From Trogon surrucura (lineage: Eukaryota > Chordata > Aves > Trogoniformes > Trogonidae), in assembly GCA_020746105.1 (NCBI GenBank), contig CM036620.1:44536706-44600705 (forward strand): a stretch of DNA of 64,000 nt, in the 5' to 3' direction. Below the pieces are notes generated by a model that was given only the letters and a program-made list of their open reading frames with translations, ran no database searches and was not told where the DNA came from. A program made the translations under genes and the position numbers. The stretch's first letter is position 1. Each line of letters begins with the position of its first letter. Below, one piece after another: positions 34,773-48,433 of the stretch.

Positions 34773-37451
34773 AAAAATTACTTTAGAAAAAAACCCAAAC
34801 AACTCACGAGTTACTTTTTCTGAATTTTCACTGAGAGACAAAGCTGATTATATGCACCAGAGAGAAATGTGTAATGCATTAATCAATTATAATAGAATTA
34901 TTAATTTCCGTACTTACTAATAAGCTGTTTCTGAAATCCTGATAACATTAGAATTACTGAAAGCTTCAATATAATTTTAATGGGTAGAGGATTTATTTCT
35001 GTGAAATACAAAGTTGGGTGTCCATGGAATATCTAATTATTCTAGTTTGAAATCTATGGGTGACTGTGGAAGAGTATTTTATTTTCATGTTGCAGATGAA
35101 AAGCTGCTATAATGCTGTACACAGTATTTTTTCATACATTTTTGTCCCACGCATTTTTTGGTAAACTTTTCTCTCTTTAAAACCAGAGGAAATTTAAAGT
35201 ATATACACAAAATACCATTGCAAGGACTTATGCCAGGTACTTTTGTCTATTGTAAATAAATGTTAAGCTGAAATGTTAGCTGCTGTAGTTAGTTATGATA
35301 AATATGCGTACAATTCAAAACTGAACAATCTTTTAAAGTATATACAGTGTATAAAGTTGAGAGATATGTGGGGAATTATTTGATACTTTCTGCATTCTAA
35401 CAGAGGGATTTCCATGCAACTGAAGTTTTGGAAAAGTGCTAATTTTCATTGCTAAGAAGGGAAGCTTTTATAGGGAGTCTCTTCTTGGGTTTCTTCTTTT
35501 CTAATCTCCCTTAGAATGCCATGCTTGAAAAACCTGCCTAATAATCATGATCTGTGATCTAAAAATTGTAATTTGCATAATATGAAGTATGAGCTAAGCT
35601 CTGCTGTCTAACTACCTGAATACAATCCACATGAAGACAAATGTTCCCTAAACTGTACAATAATCTTTCTGTACTTCTTTGTAGTACACTCTAAGACTCA
35701 TTTACAATTAAAAAAATAAATTAAACCCTAATATGACATAATCTATTTTTTTTTCCACAGAAAAATGAATAGAATGGATTAAATCTTCACAAGTAGGATA
35801 AACTTGCTAGAATTATGTATTGCAGTGGAAGATGCTGTGGGTCCACCGTAGACTGTGGCTGTTGCTACAGGTTATTGCTGCTGCTAAAGATCCAGCTACA
35901 CAGAATGCATTTAAAGTACTATGACACCGTTCTGGTTAGCCTACCACAGAAATTTGACTGAAACTCATGGATTTAATATGGTAATCTTTGCTACAGTACT
36001 TTCAACACTGGGTGTGGTACCAACTTCTGTCAGTTAAGCAATCTATGTGTAGCAAGCAGACAGAGTTTTGTACATTTTGGGGAACTAGTATTCAAATCCT
36101 AACCTTTTAGTTCCAGAATTTCCCACATTTCTTTTCTGAGTGAACTACATGTGGAGATTGTTGGTTTCTTACCTTTATAAAAGAGACACAACACTGCGTA
36201 ACACTGCAATGAAGCAAGCTGGAATATTCTACAAAATCTTTATAGTTCAGGTTCTCTTATGGCTTACATATTTATTCATTCATTTTCCCAGCATTTAAGT
36301 GTTACTTTTCATCAGTTATGAACATTTTTTCTGTGGTTTCTTGCTGTGCTAACATAGTTTTACCTTTCTATTGTACTTTGTGAGGCTATGTTCCACTCCC
36401 TTTTTTTTTTGTATTGAGTTAAGGAAAAAGTGGTTTTGGTACTGTTAAAGGCTTCTCTGAACACTGGGTTTCTGTGTTTTGATCACAATCAGGTTTTCAC
36501 GAATTGTGAGTGGGCTGGTTTTTAGATTGTTTTAGATCTTCAAGTTCTGAGGAAAGATAATGAAAGACAGTCCAGAGGAAAATACTATCAGGTTATTTAG
36601 ACATAAAACGCTTATGCCTAAAATCTAAGTTTGCAGTCAGTAGGAATTTTATCAAGGTTTTAAATGGTACATTTAGTAGATGGATTAGAAGAACACTAAG
36701 AAACAATACCCCCTAATATTCGCTTTATTAAAGGAAGCAAATGCATGCACCTTTACAATTAGATGTATACAGCCTCTGGGCAATTATTTAATTATTCGTA
36801 TGGGAGTCATATTCATTACTGCTTTCTAAATATGCTGAGTAGTCCCTAACTCTTAGCATTTTCCTCTCATGCTTTATGAGGAAGGGGAAGTTTCCTTTTT
36901 CTGATATAACCCTAATTATTGTCATCCCTGATTGATCATGTGGTATTGTTGCTAAAGTATTATAGTACATTGTACTGAGGCTATGGCGGAACAGTCAGAC
37001 CTTAGCACATTAGGTTTATTTCATTGATTACGTAGGGCTTCATGAAGTGCCTTGTACTTGTGCATTTTAGCATACACTGACTTCCAGGGTACTAGAGAAT
37101 AGGAGGTTGCTCATGATGAACAAAGCATTAAGTGATGCAGCATTTGGCTGTTGAGATCTTTCTTTGTTTAAAATAAAGTTATAGTGACTGTGAGTGGAGA
37201 CAGAACCTGAAGGTGGCACCTGCTGATATAATGTTATCAAATAAAAATGTGCTTGTCTCTTAATAGCTTTTACATGCAATTGTTTCCAGGAACACAACAA
37301 ATTTCTTTCCAACTGGATGATGTGTGCTTGCAAGAAGTTCAAAAGATGTGTCTAGTTGAATGTACTGGCCATAAATATGTGATTACAGTTAATTTTAAAA
37401 TATTAAATTTAGATTAAAATAACTAAATAGTTAAATCCAGAATTATTTTAT

Positions 37452-37514
37452 GGGGGGTTGGACTAGATGATCTTTAAGGTCCCTTCCAACCTCTTACATT
37501 CTGTGATTCTGTGA
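37452..37514 (+). mobile_element. CR1 LINE, 63-bp 3' tip, plus strand
   Basis: 'GGGGGGTTGGACTAGATGAT', 'CTTTAAGGTCCCTTCCAACC' and the terminal 'ATTCTGTGATTCTGTG' identify the extreme CR1 3' end. It is well preserved and severely 5'-truncated. Confidence 0.94.
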
Positions 37515-39950
37515 ATTCAGAGAGGTGAATCAGGGCCATTTCATTCAATGGAAAAGCTATTAAAATAAGTGGCTCACATGTAGAAGGGAAAATCAAATCT
37601 CACTTGAACCTGCATCTCTTCTCCTTTCCTGCAGGTACCTCAGTCATAACACCCTCAGACATTTTCTTTGTTGATGTATTTCCAGTTTGTATGCAATATG
37701 TAACTATTCATTAGTACAGTAATTAGAACTTCGGTTTCCCATGGAAATTGCTTCAACAAACGGGATAGAATCATTCTTATTTTCTCTGGCTCATTGAGTC
37801 TATGAATATTTATTAAAAGCAGTAAAAAGTTTCATAAGGAGAGATAGAAACAAAAACAAACTCCTTATCGTATTATAGTTAAGAGAGTTTCTGGGAAATA
37901 ATGGTTAAATAACTTTCAGGTAGATCTGAAAAGTGAGGGTGAGTTTTCCATATAATTGATGATGGAAGACGTGTGTGATTAAGTAAAAAGTGACAAACAC
38001 ATTAGTGGTATCTTTATTTCCTTGTTTATGTGAATGGTGTCTATGTTAAAGTTTGCCAGGTCAAAGAAAGCAATGAGAAGAAGAAAAAAAAAAAGATTTG
38101 ATTTTCTTTCAGCTGTAGCTCACTGATGAAATATGTGGAACATAATTTGCACAGTTCCCTAGTCTCATTTCATTTGTTGCCAATAGATATTGACTTCCCC
38201 TGTTCTTTATAGGGGGTATTCCTCTGCACAGTGAAAGATACAGAATATATGAAGCTAGAAGACTTAAGGTAACATAAAACAGACAACATCTTATATACTG
38301 CCACAGCATCAGAAATTAGTATCCCAACTTTTTAAACACAATTCATCTTAACATTATGGATGTTCTCTCAAAAGTAGGACTCATTATCAAACTTCTTTTA
38401 CTCTAGAATATTCTCATCCCACAACATTATTTAACATAGGTTAGACTTGTAATATTGGCAACAAACTGCATTAGGCAGTTTGTTTATTTTTTATTTAAAG
38501 CTTTTGAGACCAAGGCAGTATCAGGAGTATGGGACTGGTTTACTGTATTGTGGGCCTTTATATATTTTGAGTTATAAATGGAACCCTTTGAATTTATTTT
38601 TTTTAAATAAGTATGTTCTTGATCAACAATCAGTAGATAGAGGAAACTCGAAGGAAAAAAATAATAGAACAAAATTTTTTAGTGAAGATACATATTGTAC
38701 CTTTTTCTCTATAAATGTATAATAATTGGAAAGGTGATTTCTGATAGCTCATGGATCATATACCTGAAGTAATAGCTGCAGCTAAGTCACAAATCTGGCA
38801 AGATTTTTCTCTTTGACAAGAATACACATTTTTTTCTTAAAAAATAAAATATAATGAAAAAGTGTAAAAGTATGACTAATTATGGAGGAACATTCAAAAG
38901 CAATGTTGAAGTCCTAGGGGAGAAAAAGATCTGTAAAGATGATTAATGGTTATCAGCCATAAAATAAATGTTTTTAAGCTCTGTCAACTTTGCTTTTCTA
39001 ATGAGGACTTAACTGCTCATAAAGCAAAGCCTTTATCCAAGCTGTGTTTTGTATTTCATTGAATCAGTGCTTTGTATAGACATAGTTACCATCATCATAA
39101 ATTCTCAGTTCTTGTGTTTTGGCATCTCACAGATTTTGTATGCAAGTTTGAGGCTCAAGGGAAGCAAATTTAGCAGAAATGTCCAAGTACAATTTAATGT
39201 GTGACGCAGAGCCATAGAGCTCCTCTCAGACTTGCTTATTGTTGCAAGGAGAGGCTTTGTAATTACCAGGGGATTATGGCAGAATATGAAAGACCTTGAA
39301 AGCGGCTTTCTTGCAGATCAGGAATGTGTTCTGCACAAACTCCGAAACAATCAGCTAGAGTAGTGAAGCAGAAGTATGTAAAATGGGAAGAGTTCACTGA
39401 AAAGGTCCAGATAGAAACTCCTAATTAAAGAAATAAAAACTGACATTAAGGAATGTGAAAGATTCTCCCTTCAATAAGAAAAAAAAGGGCCTTCTGAGGA
39501 CTGGAAGCAAGATGACACCCTTCCTCTTTTTTTTTCTTAGCAACTGAAGTAACGAAAATTGAGTTTAATGGTACATAAATAAAAATAATTAAATAGAAGC
39601 TAGTTGTAGTGGTACATTACCTGAATTAATATACAAGATTAAGAGACCAATAACCCAGAAACAATTTAGTTACTTATCTGTTTTATATAAATTAGTTAAC
39701 AATTTTGAACAAGAATATGGGGCAGCGTAGCACCAAACTACTTATTATATTAGTTTTGACTTCTTAATTATTATTTCTCTAGCTATTTTTAGTCATTAAG
39801 GATCACTGCATTGTTTCTGAACTAATTTCTACCAAAAAAAAAAGCTTCTCATTGTCATACTGAGCCATAAATTTTCACTTTGTCTTATTCTATTTTGAAG
39901 TTAAGAACCGAAAAAAAAAGCAATACAATCTTGTATTGTGATATCACTGT
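37515..39950. other. AT-rich non-coding spacer
   Basis: No supported feature. Open frames up to 80 codons (38480-38722) have no recognisable motif. Confidence 0.5.
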
Positions 39951-40315
39951 TCAGTCTGGAGAAAAGAAGGCTCCAAGGAGACCTTATTGTGACCTTCAGG
40001 TACCTTAAGGGGGCCTGCAAGAAAGCTGGTGAGGGGCTTTTTAGGATGTCGGATAGTGATAGGACTAGAGGGAATGGATTAAAGCTAGAGATGGATCGGT
40101 TTACATTGGACGTTAGGAAGAAGTTCTTCACCATGAGGTGAGACACTGGAACAGGTTGCCCAGAGAGGGGGTGGAATCCCCATCCCTGGAAGTTTTCAAG
40201 GCCAGGCTGGATGGGGCTCTGAGCAGCCTGATCTAGTGGGAGATCCATGGCAGGGGGTTGGAACTAGATGATCTTTAAGGTCCCTTCCACCCCGACTATT
40301 CTATGATTCTCTGAT
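39951..40315 (+). mobile_element. CR1 LINE, 3' fragment of about 365 bp, plus strand
   Basis: It begins with 'TTCAGTCTGGAGAAAAGAAG', continues with 'ACCTTATTGTGACCTTCAGG' and 'AGGAAGAAGTTCTTCACCAT', then 'TGGAACAGGTTGCCCAGAGA' and 'GGGGTTGGAACTAGATGATC' (one base added against the usual motif), and ends in 'ATTCTATGATTCTCTGATT'. The TTCTATGATT terminal unit differs from the TTCTGTGATT ends at 17.7 and 37.4 kb, so it belongs to another subfamily. Confidence 0.96.
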
Positions 40316-41434
40316 TTGATGAAATTAGTCTTCTTCATTGTTATTTTTTGTTTGGTTTGGTTTTTTGTTTTGTGGTGAATTACCATTTGATAGTGAGCAG
40401 ACAGGAATATCATACGGTGCAATTGGAAAAATACATCCAGAAGTTTAACTAATACAATTCTGAACTGAATGTTTTTAACAAAAATAATTAGCAAAACCTG
40501 AGTGTTTTCCAGTTTGCTTATATAATGAATGTATTAACATAGTATAATTTTATGCGTATTTCTGTATAACTTCATAAGAAATGTTTTGGTTTGTGGGGGG
40601 GGGGGTTTCCACTTTATTCTGTAACATGTTAAAAAAATGGCCGAACCCCATTTGGCCATAATTTTCTTCTGTGACATATGTGTCATATAGTTGAAAAGCA
40701 AAACTCTTTAACTGTTCAGGTTATTGTTTATTTTGAAGCACCTCTGGACCACTGTGTGTTTATCAGTAGTCAGTGACGTTTTGCAATAAACAATAAAGCA
40801 TACATAACAATTTCCAGTATTATTGATACTGACACCTGCTCTACCTGTTAGTCATATGAGGATGAACTTCTCCATAGTACCAACTGGTTTTCATTGAATA
40901 GTTCTCCCATGAATATACCTGAGATAGAAACAACAAATAGAAACAACTAATAAATTTTATTAGTCTACTCTATTCAGCAGTTGTTCTTCATGATGCATTA
41001 CAGATCTTAAATACTCAAATCAAAGCAGAATTATATTAAGATGATTATATTTGGGGTGGAGTCAGTTGAAAATTAGAAATTTCCTACAGTAAAACTGTCT
41101 TCCTCCTCCCCTGAGAAATTTTACCTGGAAAATGCATGAAGTTTCTTAATTGGAAAACATATTTTACTTTTTTTGGAGTGTTGGGGGAGAGTGAAACATG
41201 GGAAACATAAAAAGTTATAGACTTCTCACGAGAAGCAAAATTTTTGTGAAAAAAATATATTTATTAGCAAAAACATAGATTGAAAAAATTGTAATTTTAC
41301 CCTTGTTATTTGCAGGCAAGATGGAAAAGGTTGTATTTATTTTTTTGTGCACTCATATTTTTTGAGGGAAAAAAGAGTTCTCTATGAAAGCAGTGAGTAT
41401 GTTCTTACACTCTTGTTAAGAACTGAAAGACCAT
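40316..41434. other. AT-rich spacer
   Basis: No recognised feature besides the poly(G) run. Confidence 0.5.
40595..40607 (+). repeat. Poly(G) run
   Basis: An uninterrupted run of about 12 G residues following 'TTTGT'. Such runs are unstable and prone to sequencing error. Confidence 0.75.
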
Positions 41435-41645
41435 AGATTCAGATTAGATGTAAGGAAATTGTTCTTCACTGTGAGGGGGGTGAGGCACTGGAACAGGTTG
41501 CCCAGGGAAGCTGTGGATGCCTCCTCCCTGGCAGTGTTCAAGGCCAGGCTGGATGGGGCTTTGAGCAACCTGGTCTAGTGGGAACTGGCCCTGCCCATGA
41601 GACTGGATGGTCTTTAAGGTTCCAACTCAAACCGGTTGTTCACTC
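41435..41645 (+). mobile_element. CR1 LINE, 3' fragment of about 210 bp, plus strand
   Basis: It starts 'AGATTCAGATTAGATGTAAG', followed by 'TTCTTCACTGTGAGGGGGGT', 'TGGAACAGGTTGCCCAGGGA', 'GGATGGGGCTTTGAGCAACC' and 'TGGATGGTCTTTAAGG'. The last 30 bases ('CAACTCAAACCGGTTGTTCA') have drifted, and the terminal repeats are no longer clear. Confidence 0.94.
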
Positions 41646-41649
41646 TAAC

Positions 41650-42968
41650 TAAATAGTGACTGTGTGTACTACTCGGAAATGCAGACCGAGTGGTGACCTA
41701 AGAATGAACATTTCTGAATATGGAACATTTATATCATTAGCAAATTAAATTACCAAAGTAATTGTGTCAAGCTGAAAATATTCCTTTATCCAAAGCCATG
41801 CTGTATTGCTAGCTTAACATTTCAGCTTTACCAGCATTTTACTGTTGAAACCCACTATCTTTTTGAAAGATTTACATTTAGCTAACTTGTCATTGATATC
41901 CCTGGAGTTTCTGACTGCTGTCACAAAAACATGAAGGTTTTAGGAATGAAATAGTGACAATGAAAGAAAAACAGGATTTAAATACCGTAGTGAATTATGC
42001 TTAGTTCAAATTTACACAACGAAAACTCTATGTTTAATCTTCAGGAAAACAAATGAATTCTCAGGTCAATGCTGATGGCAAATAATCAGGAGGAATTCAG
42101 GTATGCTTTTCTGTTACTTAATTATTTATTTTTGTATGAAACCTACTCAGATGTATTTGGAGGCAGTATACAATAATGAAATAAAAAATGCTGTGTTAAA
42201 ATAGGAGGTGTACAATCGTGATATCATAGAAATTCAAAGTTATTATTACAAATGAAATATACTAACTTCTTTGTGTCCAGATATCATCTGGAGAAAAAAA
42301 AAAAAAAAAAGGAAAAAAAAGTGACAATTCCTTTCTCCTGTGCTAAAAAGTATGATAAATATACCATGTGCAATTTGAAATGTTAACTTAATAGAGCTTC
42401 TACTGTAATATCTCCCTCTCACCCCGTGAGTTCAGAGAACATAATTTGTAAAATAGTTCTTAAATGGCAGTCAATCCCAGGTCCACAAGGGTTATTAGTG
42501 TATATTACATACATCCATTAAAAGAAAGTTCAAACTCAAGAGTCAAAAATAAAAAGTGGTGTAGGGCAGCTTTATGCATGCAAATTTTTTTTTGTCCAGT
42601 CTTTAATTGTCAATCTTATCTGAGCCATCATGGAGGAAAATGTGGTTTTACATGAAATATCTGAATACATTTCTGGTGAATAAATTGATCACTAAAATCT
42701 ATAAACCACTGGCAATCTAAATTTTTCAAAAAATCAGGTTGAATTTGAAATAACATTCTTTTTTCTTTCTGGGAGAGGGAGTAGTTTCACAAAACTAGCA
42801 GCAAGGTGACAACTGTTTCTCTTCTGCATCTTCCCCCTCTCCACCCACTCACCTCTACCCCCACAAAGTTGAAGAACTCACCATATGTTTTCAATGTAGT
42901 AACTCCTGTTTGTGGGAGAATAGATTTCAACTCCTTTTCCCTGACTGAAGTTTAAACTGTTATTTTCT
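41650..42968. other. AT-rich spacer with A-rich tract
   Basis: No gene recognised. A 17-base A run, two G residues and eight more A residues occur at 42294-42320. Confidence 0.5.
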
Positions 42969-43305
42969 ACCTTCCAAGGGAATCACCTAGCCACTGGATA
43001 TTCCGCAATGGCGTGCTCTCACCTGAGCTACTCGAACTGCTACTTTGACCTAGCTGTGTGCCTCCCGAGTGAATGCTTTAACCACCAGACCAAAGAGTCA
43101 TTCTCTCTCCTTGACTCAGTATTTAAATAATCCATGCAGAACAGCTTTTTCCATGGGGATCGAGAGAAGCCAATTATAGATTTCTCACTGGTTTAAGAAC
43201 TCTTCTGGGAAGGTGAAAATGTGGGTTCAAGAATGTGCAGACAAAGAGGGTCTTGAACCCGATTGTCCCACATTGTATATCAGATGAGGCCCTAACCACA
43301 GAGCT
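42969..43305. repeat. Ancient repeat built of inverted tRNA-like units
   Basis: Four related units carry RNA polymerase III-type boxes. Minus-strand unit at 43027-43098: A-box-like 'TGGTGGTTAAAGC' (43075-43087) and B-box-like 'CAGTTCGAGTAGC' (43027-43039). Plus-strand unit at 43186-43235: 'CACTGGTTTAAGAAC' and 'GTGGGTTCAAGAATG'. Minus-strand unit at 43250-43304: 'CTGTGGTTAGGG' and 'GGGTTCAAGAC'. A partial minus unit at 42971-42998 has 'CCAGTGGCTAGGTG'. The middle two face each other and form an imperfect palindrome of about 120 bp. The arrangement resembles an old dispersed reptile-type repeat whose name I cannot give with certainty. All copies are decayed, and none folds as a real tRNA gene. 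Confidence 0.55.
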
Positions 43306-44092
43306 GTTGAATAAATGAAGAGAGGGGGGATTCTCTTTACTTCCATGAATGATTTACAAAGAGTGTGTAAACCAAATCTTTCATTTCCAGTTCTTTACTT
43401 TTGTGTTTAAAGAGCTTCTGCAGACTTGCCTCTGTCTCTGGAAAGTGCACAGATTAATGGTTGGATAAAAATACTAGTTCTGTGAATGATGAAGGATAAT
43501 TTTTCTCCACATTTTTTTTTTCCAAAAATATTTCCTTAATGTTTCTGTCAGTCCTGAATGAAATCCAAGTACAGTTTTATTTGGCAATAAATGCGAATTT
43601 TTAGTTTAATTTGAAGGGGTGGATGTGGAGGAGGGGGAGGATGATTGATCTTTTCAATGCTTATTTTGTTAAAGCATCTAACTGAAAAACTATTAATACA
43701 CAAAGCCCTGCTGCACGTTTCCGTATTTCCTAATGCTTCACATTTCAAGAACCTGTAGTGAACTAGCGTGCTTTCATTGAGAAGGTCTAGTAGAACTTCT
43801 AGCCACAAGAGTGCTCATTACGATTCCGACACAAAAATCAATACAAACCCAATACTGCCTGTTTATGAATTCTGAGTCTTGTGTCTCTATAGCTTAAATT
43901 GCCAAAGAATCCGAGAAAAAGTGAAAATAAAGTTTAGGCAAATCATTTATTATTTTTTGGAGGGGTGACTAGGGAGGAAATCATCAAAGTATTTCAGGTA
44001 GGAGTTAACTATTGACCACTGGTAGTAAAATGTCACAATATTAGTCTGTAGATACAGAACAAGTTGTTGAATATTGCAAATCTGTCTAGAGT

Positions 44093-44178
44093 CACAGAGC
44101 AGGTTTACTGATACCACTTCTGAAACCCAGGGTTCCTGAGTATTAATTCAGTCAATCATTATCCCTTCCTTTACAGCT
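44093..44178 (-). mobile_element. Possible ancient core-SINE fragment
   Basis: 'GTCACAGAGCAGG', 'CTGAAACCCAGGGTTCCTGA' and 'CAATCATTATCCCTTCC' occur in the order seen in reverse-complement tRNA-derived core SINEs of amniotes (gtcacacag...gaacccaggagtcctga...ccactagacca). Similarity is short and diverged. Confidence 0.3.
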
Positions 44179-44179
44179 G

Positions 44180-47100
44180 TAGTAAAGGATTAAGAATGGT
44201 AGTGTGTAGGAAGAACACTTATTTTTAATCCAGATTTCCCAAGCTATCTTTTACTTTTTATCAGTGAACGGACAGTCAAGAACATCATGCATTTCCTTCT
44301 CCAAGAGATAAACAAAAGAAAGATCATGACATAATCCAAAGCCAAGCTTGCTAAACCTTCATGATGGGGTCACTTCACCTCTCCCTTTCAGAAACTTACC
44401 TGGGAAAATGAAGAAACCATTTACTTTTCCAGTTACACACATTCACAGAGATCCACCATGCATTTCATGGGGGAAGGGGATAGTCTTTTCTCATTTAGTG
44501 TCCTAGATAGCCAGATCTGCTAGGGAAGATGGTTATGCCATAGTAGGTATTTAGGCAGCTCTGATGCTCTCACTTTAAATCAGAAAATTTTTAACGAAAT
44601 ACCTAACAGATCTTGTGTTGCTGGTGCTTCTTTATTAAAAGCTATTAGGAAATATACTTGAACTGTGAGTCGTTCTCGTGTGTCATTTCTCTCAAAATAA
44701 CGCATTTTTCTCAAAGACATCTCCAAAGAAATCAACATTCTTGCTGGAAGAGTCAGTTGTATTTACTAATTGTTAATTTGTTGTTTATTGACTTTTTTGC
44801 AAAAGGATAATAGTACATTGGACTCTTACAGGTCTCCCACATTCTTAGAGTTAAACAATGTACAAGAAAAATGGTAAAATAAAGTCATAATAAAATTCTT
44901 TTACACATTCTGTATCTACAAATCATCTCTCACTTTATCGATTTCACAAAATAAGAAAAAAGTTTATTTAGTGAAACAAAAACTAAGCATCCAGGATATA
45001 AATCTTTAAAGTCATTATCCATTCTTAAAAAGCAAATGCACTTAAGAAGCATCAGTACATGGACAACTTCTGCACTGAATCTGAGGTTTGAAGAAACCTA
45101 TAACCTGCCTGTGAAATCAGCAGGACAAGCAAATAGGAGTGTGTTTCTTCTGTAGTGCCCATTTAGCGCAGGACGGGAGCTAACTGGCAACCAGATGCGA
45201 AGATAACAGAAACAGAGCAGGAGAAAGTGCTTGAGGGGTCATAAAGTGAATTTTTGCAGAGTTTTGGGTTTTTTTTTTTGAAAATTTCTTTCAGGACATC
45301 TGTCAGTTATACCACCATGTCTCTTTTGGTATTTCGCGTGGTTAACTCTCTCCTGGCACACAGTATGTATTCTGCAAAGCTGCCTCATGGAATTTAAAGC
45401 TTGTGCGATCATTATTCAAATAAGATCTTCTTCAACCACACTTGCCACCTCAAATTGTTTTCTTGTTTCACATAGTATTAGAAGACAAAAATTGATTCTC
45501 AGGAACTTCCAAAAATCCCCAAAACAAACCCCACACTAAAACTCTTACAAAACCAGGAACGTTTCCCAGCTTAGTTTTCTCAAAAGCAAGAAAATTTTAA
45601 GAATTTTACTGTGAAATGTTTTTTAAAAAGACAATAAAAAAACTGATTTTTTTTCACAACAAATCTATGCTGAGCACATATGATATTGCAGTTCTCTATG
45701 TTCTTCATTTTAAATTTATTGTTTGGCTTAGTTGGCATTAGGTGATCAAGTGCCTCTTGCTTTCTGCTTCAGGGCCTCTGTCATGTTGAGTCAAGCCTGT
45801 GCTGGAGCCTTTTGTATTCCTCTGTCTTTCTTTGCATTTTTTAGTATAGTTAATCTCCAATTAAATGAATGATGTCTTGCAAGAGGTTTTTCCAATCTCA
45901 TGTATATTTACCAATTGGAATGATAATCCTCAGTGCTTGAATTAACATCAGTTTTCAGATATGGACTTCTGAATATTTATTTTATGTGACGTTCTGCTTC
46001 AGTTCTGCAGAATGGCACTTCATTCACAGAAAATAATTAGAAAGTCTGTTTTTATGTTCTTTCTCAAATAGTAAATTATTTAAGTCTCAAGTAAAGTAGA
46101 GAGAATATATGAGAGGTGTAACTTTCCATAAAGCATTTCTAACTTGACCTCTTAATTTGATTTGTATAAAGCAGACTTATATTCACTCTTTGTACAACTG
46201 ATATGCCGCTGTTAAAATCATGGGTTTCTTTCTTTTGTACTTACACTTTATTTTTACTTTTCCTATAAAATGGGTAAAAATTCACATTTATCTGAAAAGT
46301 GGCTGTATGTAGTAGAACTGAATCTTTCTATTACGTATTCCTTGCCTGGATGTCACACTAAGGCCACTTAAGTCACTTCAGCACCAGCCAGAGGTGTTTA
46401 GAAACACTTCTGAGTACTTTAATTGTTCATCAAGACCTAACCCTTTGAACATTGCTTTAAGGCATTTTGGCTGTGCTCTGACTCATTGAAGCAAAATTGG
46501 AGCATCTGGATGCAGTGTCAAAATAGCCCAGGCAGCTTCAGTGCAGCACCCAAGTGGATAATCTCAACACAGAATACAAACACTGCATTAGTGTTGCCGG
46601 AAGGCTACAGTTCATCTTCCTCTGAAATACAATACAAGAAAGTACAAGAAAAGTTAAAGGATGATGCTTTTTTTTCTTTGTATCTTCTCGTGCGTGAACA
46701 AAGAATCAAGCTGTGTTTTGATGCTTTGTCAAGTGTTTGGCAGCATTTTCAGTTCTTGTTTGCTCTACTAATCCACTGATTTATCTCTTCTTTGGACAAA
46801 GCAATGAATGATTTTTACAGTTCATGTTATATTAGATATGTGAATGCAAAAAGAAGATATCCAGTTGATTATATCACTTCTGGATCAAAGTAATGGAAGA
46901 AAATATATGAAACTAGTTTAGTTGCGTATAAGTAATACAACATCTAATTGTACTCCGTTAGGCTGTACATCAAATTTCCATAAATCTTTGAGTTATGTGA
47001 AATTACGCTTCTTTTGCTTTGTTTGCTCTCACAGATAGCATCAAAATTGTGTTCTATTGATTGAAAAAGTACATCGTGAGTAACTTTTCATTTCTTCTGT

Positions 47101-48433
47101 TGAATTAGGCTTCACATTTTACTTTTCTGAATCTGCTTAAAATTTTATCTCAGTGATAAAAGTGGGTTCTTTCTTGAAACCTGGTGCACAAGTAATATCC
47201 TATAAGAGCCCATGAGACATCTGGCATGTGGCTACAGATACAATCCCCAAGACAGATTTCTTTTGCCATAGGCAAGAATAGTTTATGTAAGGCTTAGGCC
47301 AACAGGTCAAGAAATAAAAATGCAGAAGCATGCTAAACATACCACCTGACACCAGGCTCTGCCTGGAAATGCCGTATTCCGAGTCTCTAACATGGTTCAT
47401 CTATAGAGTGCACACCAGAATGAATATTGGAGAGCAGAACTGGGGTACAGCAGCATATGTAGTCTATTTCTTGTCTACCCATTTTTCTGACTATGCATCT
47501 AGGATATTATATGTATATACAATGGAACTAAATACAAATGGAAGCATCAGATATATTTAAAGCTTTGGTTTTTTTCTATAATTTGGTAATACATGTGTTT
47601 TGTGGGTTTATATATGTGTGTAAAAGCACTGTACACTAAAATCGTTAATCTTACTAAAAAACCTGCTAAGAACAGTGCTTCAAAATACTATTCAAACTAT
47701 CCACACTACTATTAAAAATGCAGCACCAAAATATATTCCTTTTGGAACATGTCAAGTGAGTGGGTGACACTTTTTCTAACGTGTCTAACTGTTGTTAATT
47801 TAGTTAGTATTCATTGTAATTGCACTGATCATAATGAATTCATTTCGTATTAATGTGACCATTATACATCCTTTTAGGGACTCCATTATAATTCAGCAAT
47901 AATTAATGTACATATTAAATGAAGCATTACTACTCAATGCGATTACGAAGCCACGTTGTTTCATTTGAAAAGTGCTAAAGCAAGTTGTGTTTAATCTGAT
48001 TGGTATTCTGATTGTTGCCAAGAGGTATTGTGCAGTGGCAAAGGGCAATTCTCATTGGGAGACTTGGTTAACTTTTCAAAGAGATTCCATGTTTGCGATT
48101 GTCTACTGATCCACTTATAACTTAGCATTTGAGACAAGATACGTCATGGCCATAGTAACACAAAAAAAACCCCTCTGACTATCCAAGAAACATGAAGAAT
48201 TTTCAACATTTCAGACTTTATCTGGTAAAGGAGGTTTGTGTTTATAAGTGAAATACTGTAGCACCTACGTTTTTTGATTGTTTTTCTCCTCTACCCTCCA
48301 AGAGTAATCCAAAACTGAGATGCAAGTATTTTCCCTATATCACACATCAACACAATTTGATGTCTCAAAGGCATCCGTGCCCACTTCAGGGAGCTACACA
48401 AAAATAATGAGTAGGGGAAACATAGCAGAAGAA
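44180..48433. other. AT-rich non-coding stretch, no recognised feature
   Basis: About 4.2 kb with no supported gene. A 97-codon plus frame at 46486-46779 has mixed composition and no known motif. The segment 47790-48110 has several TAAT/ATTA cores and could be conserved regulatory DNA, which cannot be tested here. Confidence 0.45.

Larger units (their letters stand above)
31430..37451. other. AT-rich non-coding stretch with hairpin and G-run motif
   Basis: About 6 kb without a supported gene or transposon. Two local structures are listed separately: a perfect 13-bp hairpin at 32885-32914 and a five-run G motif at 34742-34772. A pyrimidine tract ending in CACAG at 35743-35760 resembles a splice acceptor, but no coding frame follows. 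Confidence 0.5.

Noticed and set aside
35743..35760. Polypyrimidine tract ending in CACAG, resembling a splice acceptor
   Set aside because: The sequence after it has early stops in all frames and no matching donor that I could support, and such tracts are frequent in AT-rich DNA.
46486..46779. 97-codon plus-strand frame with fairly balanced composition
   Set aside because: No motif, no splice sites or upstream signals of note. Length is within chance range for 64 kb on six frames.
47790..48110. Cluster of TAAT/ATTA cores, a possible enhancer
   Set aside because: Such cores are abundant by chance in AT-rich DNA; without cross-species alignment there is no evidence of constraint.
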